From positions 12,738,501 through 12,802,500 of the forward strand of contig JAWUZG010000051.1 in the NCBI GenBank assembly GCA_036785705.1: a stretch of 64,000 nt of DNA, read 5' to 3'. How positions within the stretch are numbered: the first letter of the stretch is position 1; the number at the start of each line of letters is the position of its first letter. The DNA comes from Acanthornis magna. Lineage: Eukaryota > Chordata > Aves > Passeriformes > Acanthizidae. Both the position numbers and the translations under genes were made by a program. Below the pieces are notes generated by a model. That model was not told where the DNA came from, ran no database searches, and saw only the letters and a program-made list of their open reading frames with translations. Below are positions 24,405 to 37,755 of the stretch, in pieces.

Positions 24405-24690
24405 GACCTGACAAGGGCCCACCTCAGGCACCCAGCTTTTAAAGATATGATTCTACAGAGGCAGAGAATTCAGAATACAGCAGGAAGAATGATCAGAGAT
24501 CTGTGACTTCTGACCTATGAGAAATGTAGGAGTGCTTGGGTGGTTTGGTTGCAAGACAAAATTTAGGGGGGACACTAAAAGCCTTCAGTAGCATGTAAAA
24601 GCATATTGCAAAGAGGAAGAGGCAAATGAATAAAAGGTCAAAATTTGGATTAACAAAAAGCAGAGTTTGCTGTCATATAAATTTTTTATT
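24405..24690 (+). mobile_element. Ancient CR1 fragment, plus strand
   Basis: It matches older amniote CR1 in order: CAGCAGGAAGAATGATCAGA, then TGACCTATGAGAAATG, then a lesion-rich stretch corresponding to the ...GGGGGACATGATAA... region (here AGGGGGGACACTAAAAG), then GCAAAGAGGAAGAGGCAAAT. It is much more diverged than the bird-type copies and only traceable as blocks. Assignment is from recalled consensus, and the edges are rough. Confidence 0.6.
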
Positions 24691-27600
24691 TGCAGAAGGA
24701 TCTCAACTAGTCTGTTTGTGTTGGAACATTTGTTCAGTCAACTTTAGAGACTTCTGTGTTGCACTGGGAATTACCCAGACAGTGTGAGAATCACTATCAA
24801 GCACTCTAAATGACATTGCATGCTTTGAGTAGTACGTACATAGGGCCATTGTGATGATGAAATTTTGTGTGCAGTCTATAAAGTGGAGTATGCTCACATA
24901 AAAAAGTTACTTAAATAATTCTGAATATTGGAAGTCAGGTTTCAATTCTGAACTAAAAGGGTCTAAGTTACTCTTATGAAGTGTCCAGCCACACTGAGTA
25001 TTAATTTTTCCTTCTAAATCATTCAGTATTTATATTTCCAGGTTTTCTGATATATTTGATCCTTATGTTTCATATTATTTCCTCCCACATTAATTTTGTT
25101 AAAATAAGTATAGTTGTTTCCTGCTGTCTTCCATGTCTGTCTTCTATACAGCTGCCCCTTGTTCCCAGTTTATGCTCTTTGTTGGTAGAGCTGTTAATAA
25201 AGAATAATGTGTTTCTTGGAAAAAGAAAATATGGGCTGAAGGTCTTTTCCAAATTATATTTTAAGACGTTACAGAAACACTGCCCCACTTCACATTACCT
25301 TTCAATATCACAGAAATCAGATAAATCCCCTAAGAAGAAAAAAAATTGTTACAATTTCTATATGACTCTCTCGCCTACCTTTGAGTTTCCTTCTTCTTTC
25401 TGAAGAGATTTCACCCCTCCTCCAAATCAGATTACTATCTTAGTAAATTAATAGAATAGATGTTAGGAGAGAAAATTATTAGAATTCTAGATAATAAGTT
25501 TGATTCTAATGAGGCCACATCGCTGCTTTCAGTATGAGAAGAAAGCAGGCTTGGTGTGTGAGTTCTGGGTCTTTGCTAATGTGAAGACTTCCAGCAGATG
25601 AGTGGTGTACTGCAATGCCAGACTTTTCACATTAATATCCTAATTGTGAGGCATACAGGTGTAAAATGCGGAATCAGGACCAGTATCAGAAGATAGAAAC
25701 TATTATAAAATATTTTTAAAACTCCAAAACCCCACTATTTGTTTCTGAATTGTCATACATTACTCTCTTAATTTGTAGAATAAAGTAAATTATAAACTGC
25801 TGCAGTTCAGAGTTACTGTGTGCATGTGTGTGACTGCTTGTGGAGATATCTTAGCAGAACAACATAAGTTAGACTTTTTTTTGTTTAATTGAACTGTCTG
25901 ATGGTTTGTCTGCTGCCTGTCAAACATTGGCAAGGGAAATACTTTTGAAAAACTAAAATTTGTTTTAAATATGTTTATGTCATAAATTTACACATTTCTT
26001 TAAAGAATCCATCTCGACCCCTGTTCAAACCTAAGTTATTTGCAAATATATTTGAACTTTCAATTGTCTCTGCAATTCAATTTTTTATTCACTTAAAACA
26101 GATTCTTTTATTAGGGAGGGGTGGTATGTACTGAGAAGAAAACGGGTAGTAAATTAAATTAGTGTAAATACAGTTTAAAAAGCAGTGAAGAGTCATTGAG
26201 AAGAGAGATTTGGGTGGTATGTGTGCTGCGGGGGAATGTTGTTCTATTCTGCAGGGGCTGAGAAGAATCACTGTGGACTAAGAAAAACATGCAAGTCATA
26301 CAGAGGGGGTCACATGTCAGGTTCTGGGAGGGTGAGTGTGTTCCACAGCACCCAGAAGGTGCCTCTGCAAAGGGAAGAAAGGGAGGCCAAAAGAGAACAT
26401 TGCATCCTGTTGGCTTTTCAGGGCCAGCAATGGGCAAAGTGTAAATCTAGCTTCTTACTGACCCTGTGATGGAGACTGTAACTGCAAATCACAGTTCTGC
26501 ATAGTTTAAAAGAAGGACAGTTATATCCTTAATGACTCCTCCCAGAGAGAAAGAAGTCTTCATACAAAATGCAAAGAGGAAGATGAGGAGTAAACTATCA
26601 TATAGAAATCGAAGCAATGCTAAGTCTAGAATCTGTAGTTAAGAGAGAACTGAATAAATATTAGGAAAAAGGCTGGTAATTCCAATGGTCCGTCCATCTA
26701 TTTGTTTGGGATTTTTTCATTCTTTATCTAACTTCCTCTCTTCTTGTCTCTCTCCCCTGCGTTGTTTTGTTGCTGTCATTTTCTCTCTTGCACTCATCAC
26801 AAAAGATACCTTCTGCTACCCGAGAAGACAAACAAAATGTTGCATTTGCTATTGTACTCTGTGGAGTAAAATCTGAAATAACTTCCTAAAATGTCTGAAC
26901 TAATGGTTAAATGAGGGAAAAGAGGGGGGAAAATCTCTATGTGAAGGACTATGGAGACATGGGCCAGATCTTACTGTACATGTCCAAGTGTAAAACGGGG
27001 TTTTAACTGCTGTAGAGGACTACCTGCTCAGTCTGTCAATGAGTAGAACATCTGGGAACAGGGGGCTTGTTGGCTTGTTTTGTTGTTTTTTTTTTGGACT
27101 CAATGCTTGCTTATCTGAATCTGACTATTTTAGTCCAACTATTTTCAAGACATGATTTAGACAATGAGATGTATTTTGCCATTCCTGTTTTTAACTGATT
27201 TCAAATACAGCTACCACAATACAGCTGTCTTCTTACAGTTTGTGCTCCTAACTTCCTCATATGTTTTTCCATGACGCGCAATCTTCCTGATCAGCCATTT
27301 TTAAGCTCTTTCTCAAAAGTCAAGTTCTGTTTGTTCCTATTGAAGACTTGAGTCTAATTCTGTAATATTACCTGCTACATGGAGTCTCACTCCCTTAAGT
27401 AAAAGAAAAGCTGTAAGGAACTATTTCTATCTTGTGACTGGGCAGAACCTTATCAGTTTTCTTTAGAGAGCTTCTAGCACATTGTGCCTGTATTTCTGAA
27501 ATAGATTGTGGTTTTCCCAAATGCTTTTAACTTTTCTTATTGCTGCCAGAGATACCCAAAGAATTTGAATTTGAACAACTTTGCCCTATAATTCGTGTGT

Positions 27601-30600
27601 GGAAGAGACAATGAAGAACTATCATAATGTTCCTGTAACAGTTATGATTTTATGGGCCACTACTATAACCTCTCTTGGCTGTCATTTTTTTTATCATCTA
27701 GATAATAATCTGTGGGCCTCACCCAATATCCACTGCTCTCTGGGTAAAATATCCTGGTCTTTTAACCAAAGTGCAGGGTACCTGTTCACGTCCATAATTG
27801 CTGGCTTGTGACATGTACTGACTTACACCTGGAGTTTATACTTGTGCACAGTGATGTGCATAGGGGCCTGATTAAGCTAGGAGAGAATCTGACAAAACAA
27901 ACACTGAGTCAATTAATTCATCTGGATATAATTTTGTGTTTTACTGAAATAACCTTGTAAAGAAAAAAACCTCAGTGCAGGACAGATGACTACCAGACAG
28001 TCAGAAAGAATAGTACACTGGAAAGTTTATTATAAAAACAAGCACACACAAAAATATACACATGCAAGCACTCAGTGTAAGAAAAGCCCTGGCAAGAATC
28101 CTAAAAATATGTTTATGGCATCATTACAATAGTGAAAATGTCACTGAAACCAGGGAGTATTTAGAAGAGAGAAAAATACTTGAGCTTCTCTATATTGGGA
28201 GTATTTGTAGAGCTTCTATCACAGCTGCAGTTCAGGTACTCCTAAATATGGATGCTCACTGCTGAGCCTGAATCACAAAATTGAGCATGTAAGAGAATTA
28301 CATTTAAAGGCAATATAAGATTTTTAGTAAGGGGGATGACGTAATATTGTGGTCCAGTTACAAAATAAATAGTGTTTTACACTTCTCTGAGTGTACCCTG
28401 GCTTCTCAGCCTCGCTCTGGTCAGAACCATGTGTCCCAGTTACTGGGGGACTAGGAATACCAAGGCAATTTTTCCCAGCTGTATTGGCTTGTCCACTTTG
28501 GCACCTGTGAGACCCCTTGCTGTGGGAGGAGGTAAGCCTCTCACTAGGGAACCACCTCAGGGGACTTGGAAATGTTGTTTTATCCTTTTCACATGTGCAG
28601 GGAAAACTGTAGAAAAAGAAAGATGCTCATTTGCCTATGTCTGTCTTGGACCTTCATCCTCCCTTGCCTGCACTGAAATCCCTTCCATATCAGAGATTTC
28701 ATGTCTATTTAAACCTCTGAGAGCCTGATGCCCTTATGTGCACTGAGCTGCAATTTCCTAGCCCCAGCACAACAAACTGTAAATGGTTAGAGGGAAAAGA
28801 TGACTTTTTCCTTGTGTCTGAATGCCAGAGATGCCACCAAGCAAAGGCATCAAGCTGACCCTTCTTGCAGAAAGACTAACTAGTCCCTCTGTGTCTTCTG
28901 GGTAAGAAATAGAAATAGTCTGCATTCTTTTCCTTGTTGGTCTAAAATAGCCCATAAAGGAAGATTTTCCAGGCACAGTGTTTATAAAAGCCTGGAGAGG
29001 ATTGAGTGGCACTTAAATCTTTAGATGGTTCTTGAAAGCTGATATCTGGCACAGCCAAGGTAAATTTGAATTACTCTGTATTGACTACAACTGGAACTCT
29101 GTGCTACATATGCTAGGGGCAGACAGGTGATACAAGGCATGAGTGGTAAGTCTAAGGAAATGAAAATACTTTTCAGAGATGTGATTCCTTTTGCCCCCTT
29201 TCGGTAAAATGGGTTGAACAGATGGTGGAATTTCTTTGTCTTGTATGACAGAATTGCCGTATAGTGGTGCATGTGGAAGAGGTCTTTCTCTGGGAAGTTT
29301 CTGTTGTCTTGATGGCTGTATATTAATGTAGGCTGTTCCCATGCATAATAAACCCTCTGGGAGTGAAAACATCTGTGATGTTAATTCCAAATTATATATA
29401 CAGAAGTGACATGGTAGGTAGGTGCTAAACTCTCCATGATGGATAAGTTGCAGTCTGGGTTGTTTAGTGATCATCTCCAAAAGTTGTGTTTTTCTTATGA
29501 GAGAAAATTCTGTGCATGCTTACATTAAAAAAACGGTAACTATTAGAGTTTGCTTTCCAATCCAGATTTTGAAGATATGGCCATAAGCAAGAAAAGAGTG
29601 AGGGAAAGTAATCTTTTTTCTGAAGTGACAAGTGACAACACCTCTTTCTTTTTTTTCAGTCCACTTTCCCAGGGATCTCTTGTCCAAGTGGCCTTACACT
29701 TTCCCAAAATAATTTCCTCTGGCTACAGACCAAACACAAGAACTTAAGGCCAAAAAAAGTTTCTTAAAAAAGAAGACTGAAAGGGTATCTGTTGTGTGAT
29801 GAAAATGGAATTGTATTTAATGATGTTGATTTAGCACTTAGGCCTAATAATTATGTGTTAAAACCAGATTTTGATTTTTGTATGGCTGCTACAGATTTTT
29901 CTTCTATCTAGTTGTATGCGTGCAGAATGAAGGAAATATCAGATGGAAAGCCCTCAGTGATATGTCAGACTTGTTCTCAGTCATATTCTAGCAGTGCTCT
30001 GTCCTGTCACCATTAGCAGAACCCCTTCCCAAGGTCTCTGGTGGAAGGAAGTAGCACAGCTCAGGGCTTGCTGCCCTCACTGCTATTTACTTACATGGGA
30101 ACAGCAGCTGGTTCAGTAAACAACATAGGATGGTGTAACCCTTTCATTCCATTTTTTGATGATTGGCTGCCTGTCACAAGTGTCAAATTCTAAGCCCTCA
30201 GTGGGCAGAGGTTGCAGCTGTTGCTTATTTCATCAACTTCCACAATAGCTGCATCTTCAGTACAGACACATGCCAAAGTGGCAAAGTGGCAAAAATGTTT
30301 TGGGTTTTTTTTTTGTTTTACAATAATGCCTATATTCCTTAAGCTAGATCAAGTCCTCTTTGTACTTCGCCTTGTAAAAAAAATAGTAAAATGAGAAAAC
30401 CATCCCCTGGGAATTCAAAATTCTTGTCAGATTTAGTAATCTAAATATCTAAGAGCACAGCAATTGCACTCCTTCAGAGATTTGCGACAGAATGAAATAA
30501 AACAAACACCCATGTCCCAGCCACTATTTTCTTGCACTTGGGGAAGGATCTCATTAGACAGAAAAGAAGGAATTTATTGTTAGCTACTGACTGAAATAAG

Positions 30601-32451
30601 AAGAGAGCCAGCATTTAGTTTTCTCTTCACAAAATACTGGATGAAGTTGCATGTTACTGGACTGTGTGTAATCTCTGCATATCAGCAATGTTAACCTTAA
30701 AAATAGCAACAAAACCATTCTTTTGATCAGTTGCAAAATCTCACATAGAAACTTAGGTTTTTGGACATCCAAGTGGATACAAGATTTCTTTGCTTGGATT
30801 CTCTTTGCCTTCTAGGGTTAGATTTCATATGATCTGTAGCTTTGTAGGAATGGCATCTGCATCCCTTCCCCATTTGTGGAGGGAAGGATAGACTATGCTG
30901 TCTGTTAGAGCACGCTGTTTTGAGGAACTGCACAAGTAAATGTTCAGCAGCATCAGTAAACTGTCAGACTACTCCATGTGTAAAGTGTAAAACACGGAAA
31001 TGAGTCATATGGCCATTGCACTTATAAAAGTCTCCTCACCTATGTGAGCCGTAAGTAGACTTGATTAATGAAAGTTTGCATGGGGTAGAGAGGACTTAAA
31101 CCTGCTGTGTACAAAGGATATTCCATTATCTAAGAAGGGGTGCACATACATTGTGGCTTAGAGTAAATTATTCCATGTTTAGATATTCTTCTATTACAAT
31201 GTATTAATTGTGTGTTTGCCTGAGCTCCTGACAATAAAATTTATTACAAATTACTCATTTTCTGATAGACACATGCTACTTTCCATTTAAATTTCCTATA
31301 GATGTTATCTCTGGATTCAGCAATGTCCTAATTTGGGCATAAATACCTTCTTTTTAACAAAGAAATCAAACAAGATGGAAGTGGGTTTATTTTTCTTCTG
31401 TCTAGGCCAGCCATATGATGACAGTAACTTGCAAAATGCCTCAAAACCTCACAGAACCTAGACAAGTGATGATAGTGGGATTAATTTCTAAGTTTGTTGG
31501 AGGGTTTTTTTGTTTGGTTGGTTTTTTGGTTAGGTTTTTTTGTGGTGTGGTAGTTTTGATTTTTTAAAAAAAATTGATGCATAAAGTAAATCAGGGCCTG
31601 TCACTTCCCTGAAAACAGATAACAAACTGAAGGAGGGATGATGACATATTTCACAGATCTGAGTATCTTCCCTGGGGATCCTTCAGCAGTTGTAAGGCAT
31701 CACTGGGGCATTATGCTACAAGAGAACCAGCCTGGGTAGGGCATTGGGGATTTTTTTGCAGCAAGGAGGCAGACATTGTAAGAAAAGCTCTCTGCATACA
31801 CTCCTGGAATTGGGCAACCACCTTGCCAGGAAGGGAAAATGTCTGCAGCTCATGCAATCCCTGCCATCTCTGGCATACTTGTTTCGGTGGGTGTTATGAT
31901 GCAGGCTTTTGTTCTCTTAGAACTGAAAGGAGACATTTAAATAACTTTTGAATATGGTATTAAAAAACTTTCAAATAAATAACTGTTCAGAATAGCTATT
32001 CTAAAAGCAGCTTGCTTTCTTTAAAAATCTGCAGGGACTTTTGTTCTTGCTTGCTTTTTGTTTGTTTGTTTTCTTGAAGGTCCACATTTCTCCCCCCTCC
32101 CCCAAAAAGATTCAAAATTACTCTGTAGTGTAGCAGAAAAAAACAGTCGAGGTGGAATTTTTGTGTTACACAGTTTTGTCCAAGAAAGTAAAAGGCACAT
32201 TGTAACAATGAGTACATTATATTGCATTTTTGTTGTGAGGTCACAGTTGCAGATAGAGTTATGCCATTAGCTGTTTAATCCCAGTGTTAGACATGCAGCA
32301 GGGCATGGTGTGAATGAAGCAGTTTCTTTACATATGTAAGTGACACAGAGGAACCTATTTCTTGCTGTCTTTTGAAATTTCTCCTTCATTGCATGCTTTC
32401 TCTTGGAGCAGAGATTTTGAAATCTGCCAAAGGCATCACAGTACTGGTTAA
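24691..32451. other. Non-coding, repeat-poor
   Basis: Nearly 8 kb with no recognised transposon or gene. Strong-looking acceptors followed by short open segments occur at 26255-26331 (25 codons, donor GGGAGG|GTGAGT) and 29660-29767 (35 codons to TAA, acceptor CTTTCTTTTTTTTCAG). Neither peptide is recognised. A T/G-rich stretch lies at 31498-31570. Low repeat content could reflect selective constraint or simply chance. Confidence 0.4.
31498..31570. repeat. T/G-rich low-complexity tract
   Basis: Repeated GGTTTTTTTG-like units on the plus strand ending in an A run. Simple sequence. Confidence 0.5.
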
Positions 32452-32523
32452 CAACTGGACTCAATGATCTTAAGGATCTTTTCCAATGTAAATGTTTCTA
32501 TGATTCTATCCTATGGTTCTATC
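32452..32523 (+). mobile_element. CR1 3'-terminal stub, plus strand
   Basis: Only the last ~70 bases of a bird CR1 are present: GGACTCAATGATCTTAAGGA, TCTTTTCCAATGTAAATG, then the tail TTTCTATGATTCTAT. Extreme 5' truncation is typical of CR1 insertion. Confidence 0.85.
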
Positions 32524-35500
32524 GAACTTCTCTGACAGGTTTCCACTTCTCAGTGTGGCTCTGCAGACCCAAAGTGCCTATTCAAACTCTGTGTGTGATG
32601 CAAGAGAGCAAATATTTGCCCCATTAAATAGAAGTTTGGGAGAGGCAAGTGACTTGTCAAGTTATAGAGTGGAATCCTTTCATCTTGGCCTTCTTGAATG
32701 GCTTTTGGACCTAAATATTGGCATTTTGATACTGTGCATCTACAGAAAGGAGTAAGTGAAAATGAAACAGAACTGCAAAAATATCTTGGTCAGAACTTCG
32801 CTTACAAAAACTGTGAAAGAAAGCATTTCACAAATATATGCTAATATAGGTAAGGTTTTCTGGTCAAAATAAATAGCCTCTCATTTCTGAAGTTTTGTAT
32901 ATGAAACACTTTGAAACAAAGCATTTCAGATAGGAACCCCCCCTAAATATTTGGAAGTATGTTTTTGAAACCGTTGTTTCAAAAGTAAATCAAGCAAAAA
33001 TAAATGAAACAAAAATAAATTAAACACATCATCCCTTTTGACTGGTTAAAAGTTGAAGACATGCATTGCTTTAGATTGTTATGCTGCAACTTTTTTTTAA
33101 TTGTCAGCAACTGCAAAAGGTATCTGCACAGTCTTGATCAGGAGTTCTTAGATCAGTATGAGAGCTCCCTGATACAATGATCTCTCAGTTTAATACTTCT
33201 ATGATACACTGTGTTTTTATTACTGCAATTGTGCTACCTACAGTTACAGACTCCAGCTTGGCTGTTCCTCTGTCTCTCTGAAGTCAAAGTAATATGGTGG
33301 TTAAATTATAAATGGGAAAGGAATTAAATAGAATTTTGATTTTTTTGTCCCCTGGATTTTTAAAAGAAGTAGACAGCTATTGAAATATTCCCACAAACTG
33401 ATGTACCCTTTGAATTTTACGGAAGTTCTGTTTAAGAGCTAAAGTGGAATATAGGTTTTGCTGGTTGTTTTGAATGGAAGTCAGCTTTATATTAATTATT
33501 TTCTTGCATGCAGTACTCAGCTGCTTCTGGTCACTGACATTAGCCAAATTATCCAACTACCAGATACTTTCAGTTTAAATAGGAAAGCAAAGAGAAAGCC
33601 TGACTTTCTCATCCCGAAACAGAATTTTTAATTTTTTTCTCACGGCAGCATTTAATTGCATCCCTCATTATTTCTGACAGTATTTAATTTCCTTTTTGCT
33701 TTACCCTGTGGCTACAAAAATAAAAGTAGCAAAGTACCTTTAAAATAAAATAAGCAAGACAATTGATTTAAGAAAAAATAGAAGGGGGTGCCAAACCAAA
33801 TCCCTGAATTCAAATGCATCTACACAATGAGTTTTAGGAGAAGTCCAGAATGAGACCTTGAATTTTGTGGCTCTGTCTATGCTCTAGTTTGTCCATAACT
33901 CAAAATCAAATATCCAGTCTCACAACCACATGTGAAGTTTTAATATGTTAAATGGACTTAATGAAAATACTTTTTGAAGACGTTATGAGAAAAGACTTAC
34001 CTAGTAAGCACAGCCAAGATTTAAGCCATTACTTAAAATGTGAAGCATTTGGCAACAAGAGATCATTTTCGTCACAAAGGATGTCCTAGTTCATTATTTT
34101 TGGTCTGAGAATAATTTGGTTCTTTGTTTAAAGCTACTCAGTGTAGCAGCAAACAAACATTATATAAATAGTATCAAAGTACATTTTTTCTTTAATCAAA
34201 TAACGCAGCATTCTAAAGAAATTAATAATATTATTTTATGGTCATGTGAAGTGCAAGATATGACCTGTTAATATACAAAATTGATGCATACCCTCCCATG
34301 CAAAATCAGTCTATTTATGTCTGGGCTGAAAATGGCACAGTTGGCCAAAGTGACTGGAAAGCTCAGGGGCTTTGTTTGTTTGTTGCTGCAGCGCAGTACG
34401 GTTTCCACTGGACAGCTGTACTAAACTGATGCAACCTCAGATAGAGATGTACATACAAATGGACAGACACACTCAGACTTCTTTGGACTGTACATCCAAG
34501 TATAAAAATCAGAGCTCATTAACCTATCTGAGTAGCAAGCCCTCCCTTCTCCTTAGTGCACACCTCTAATCATCCTGTCATGCTAGGAAGTAGTTTGCTC
34601 CTCTTTCCCCTCTTCCTTCCCACGGTACAATTACTACAGACTTGAGTCTTCTGATAATTTGTGCTATTTAGGTCTCCTTTCCTCAGCCAATCCTTCTGGG
34701 GAGAGAAATATTTCTTTGCTGGGCTCTGGTGCTTGCTTCAGGGAACCATGGAAATTCAGGAGTATTCTTTGGCTTCTCAGAGATTCAATTCTGTTCTACT
34801 GGATTTGGAGGATTTGATTACAGTAAGAGCCATGCCTGTGGAAAAGCAAACAGACCTCAGAGGTCATTTTTTAAAGCAGGAGCGCCTTTGGAACAGTAAC
34901 ACAAGCTCTGACAGGGTGGGCACAGAAGAGGAGGAAAGAAGGGAAGCCAGAGAGATTCATGACTAATGCAGCAGTAGTACAGACTGAACTTTACGACAGA
35001 TTTCAGCTATGCCATGGACTGGCTTGACTCTGATCCCACTGAAATCAGACTTCAGGGAGGGGCAGAAGGGTACCACTGATAGATTTTATATCATTCTACC
35101 TTTCAGTCCAGTTCTGATCAAGCGCTGGAGTGTATTTAATGTACCCACAAATTACTTTTAGGAGTATCTCACTGCTACTGCTGATGATAAACTTATGAAA
35201 TATCATACACTTCCTGTGCCTTGTGTGTGCCAAGTTTGTGCATGTCTGCATTCAAAGACAGATGAAAAATTAAATTTGTTTGGCTCTAGCAGTTTTCACT
35301 GACAGCATAACTCATTCCTCTTGAGTTCTTGGATAAGCTGAAGCTGAAACTATTTGTTCTGCTTTCACTGACCAGTGCCTGAAAGCTGGCGTTACAGCTG
35401 GTTTGCTTTATATCAAAGCTGCGCTGAGACACAACGACAGCCAGGGCAAAGGCAATAGGCTGTCACTTTCCCAATCCTCCCAGTTCACCCACACTTTAGT

Positions 35501-37424
35501 ATAAGACCTTAGAGAAGGAATAGACTTAGCTGCAGATAATACTGGGAATTCCACATGACTTTCAGTAGTTACATGAAAATGGGTTTCTCGATACTATTTT
35601 TAAAATTGTCTGATACTTGACAATAATCATATGTCTACATATCCTTCCTTTTTCATGTTGGAAATACTGGTAAATTCATGTCTTGCAATAATGATAATTG
35701 CAGTGACAGCATAGTTATAAGAACAGAACTCCTTTTTGTTGAACCCATGTCTAATTTATCTTGACAGCTATCCTCAGCACTTTTCCAGGACCAAGAGAGC
35801 ATCAGTCCTGTTAAATGGAAACTCCTCCCTACTGACAGAAATGTTAGTTAGCATTAGCAATTGCACCAATACCAAATACCAGCTTGATTTTCGGAGGAAG
35901 TGTGAAGTTTTTAATGTTGCCTATTGATTAAATACGGTGACTCTCCAAGAAGGAAATGTGGGGAGGCTTCCAGCTTAAGAATCTGTCTTTAAAAAGTGTT
36001 CAAAGATTTTTGCAAGCATGCCTAATAAATATAGGACCAGTTGTGATTTACAGCATGATTAGTGCCATTACTCTGGAACCATGATTTGGCCATAAAAATG
36101 TCACAAACCAATTAAGTCCATGTTCCAACACAATAGGTTGCTGCGGGTTGAAAAAGAAAAATACTCGTAAATAAGAGTTCATAATTTATGATGAATGAGA
36201 GTTCATCATAAATGAGAGTTCTTCATAATAATTCATCCTGTAGCTGGGTTATTCTTCCATTGTTCTTGACTAGAAAATTATGTTTAAGTATATATATAAT
36301 ATATGAAGATACTAAGCATGCTTACCAGCTTTTTCATGTGTTATTAGTGCTTTGAGGTGCCTCAGTTTAAGACCTACTCCAAAGAGTACAGTTTTCAGCA
36401 GAATTAGAAATGTGTATCACTTCAGGGTGTATCAAGTCAGTACGAAGTGACAGCTGCCACTTCTGTAGCAGATGGAGGCACAGTTTTGAATTTCCAGAAT
36501 TTGTACTATGAGTGTACTAAAAAAGATTATTTGCAGCCTTAAATTCTACACCTTCTATGCTTACTTATTCCTTCAGAAAACACCTTTTTATGACTTACTG
36601 CTTCCAGTGAATTGAATACTAATTTTTTCTTTGATACTGCAAGTATTCCAAAATATTAAAGCAATATGAGAGAAATGTCATCTGTAAGTTTTGCCAAACA
36701 GATTGACTTTGGCTACCCACATAAATTTTCTGAATCTTTTGATCAAGTCCTCCACCCTGTTGCAAATTTGGAATGCGTGCCAAATACAGCATCCAGCAGT
36801 GAGATAAGTCAGAATTCTTTCATGTGAACTACAGTGGAGTTTTTAAATTCTTATTTGTGATAAATATTCTGTATATATTGTTACAAATGTTCATCAAATA
36901 ATTTATTCCTCAAATGATTTGAAAATGCTGTTGTTGCTTTTGAATTCAACCAGCTTAACATCCATTCTCAGAAAAATCTCATTCCAATACTGGTACAAGT
37001 ACTACTGCTTTTCATTTCAAAAATGTTTGCAAATACATATTGCTTGCTTTTGTTATTACCCAAAATTTTAATAGCTGGGAAAAAATTCTGTTTTTACTGG
37101 CAAATGATATTTGGATATTGGAAAACAAAAAGCAGAGAGGGCTCACCCACTGAAGGCAGTGGGACTTTTCTGAAAGTTCCATTTAGTATGTGTGACAGAA
37201 ATGGGCTTGATGCTGCTTCAGTTCAAGATAATTTCAAAAATATTGTTGGGAAACATTGTGGCTGATGGTTTTCATTAATCAGGAATACTCAATACAGCCA
37301 GACTACCTGTTACTTAATTAAAAAATAAATTAAGAAAAGATGTCAAAAAGTGCTCAGATTGTCTGGGATTGGAAGAAATAAGGAAGAACAAGAAAGTTTA
37401 AATAGCATGTTCAGGCAAAACAAA
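32524..37424. other. Non-coding, AT-rich
   Basis: No gene assigned. It contains a 15-bp tandem duplication at 32996-33025 (AAAAATAAATGAAAC / AAAAATAAATTAAAC), the inverted and direct repeat cluster near 36.2 kb listed separately, and a short TA run near 36290. Two splice-bounded open segments (32746-32842 and 34742-34822) are described in the findings. Confidence 0.4.
36170..36221. repeat. Direct repeats with a perfect 12-bp inverted repeat
   Basis: ATTTATGATGAA (36184-36195) and its exact reverse complement (36202-36213) flank the six-base loop TGAGAG. Overlapping this, AATAAGAGTTC/AATGAGAGTTC occurs three times (36170, 36194, 36211). Confidence 0.85.
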
Positions 37425-37755
37425 AAGAGGCATATGATTGTGTTCTATAAATACATTAGAAAAAGTGGTATTTAAATAATGAAAATGCTGACATGAGGAC
37501 AGATGGATATAAACTATTTGTGTACAGTTATTCAGGATTTAAAAAGGTTTCTAATTCTAAAAGAAATGAGACTCTATGAAGCTCTGCCCTAAGAGTACCA
37601 AGAGCAAAAACACCAAAAAACCCAATCCCCAAACAAAAAAAATCTAATTGATTGTTAGCAGAACCATCATATGAAAAAGATTATATGGCATGGTTGCCTA
37701 CAAAAACAAAGGACTGAACTCAATGACCCAAGAGTCCCTTCCAATCTGCTGTTCT
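37425..37755 (+). mobile_element. Ancient amniote CR1, plus strand
   Basis: Conserved blocks of the old CR1 type appear in order: TCTATAAATACATTAG (37444), ACATGAGGACAGATGGATAT (37491), AAAAAGGTTTCTAA (37540), GAAGCTCTG, then ATGGCATGGTTGCCTA (37685) and GGACTGAACTCAATGACCCA followed by AGAGTCCCTTCCAATCTG. This is the form best known from turtles and crocodilians and retained as diverged relics in birds. It is clearly older than the bird-type copies in the window. Confidence 0.75.

Noticed and set aside
26255..26331. Possible 77-base exon between TTCTATTCTGCAG and GGGAGG|GTGAGT
   Set aside because: Splice sites are good and one frame is open for 25 codons, but the peptide is unrecognised and short. 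It is kept only as a background example of chance exon-like signals.
29660..29767. Possible terminal exon of 35 codons behind CTTTCTTTTTTTTCAG
   Set aside because: No recognisable peptide. The open length is within chance expectation.
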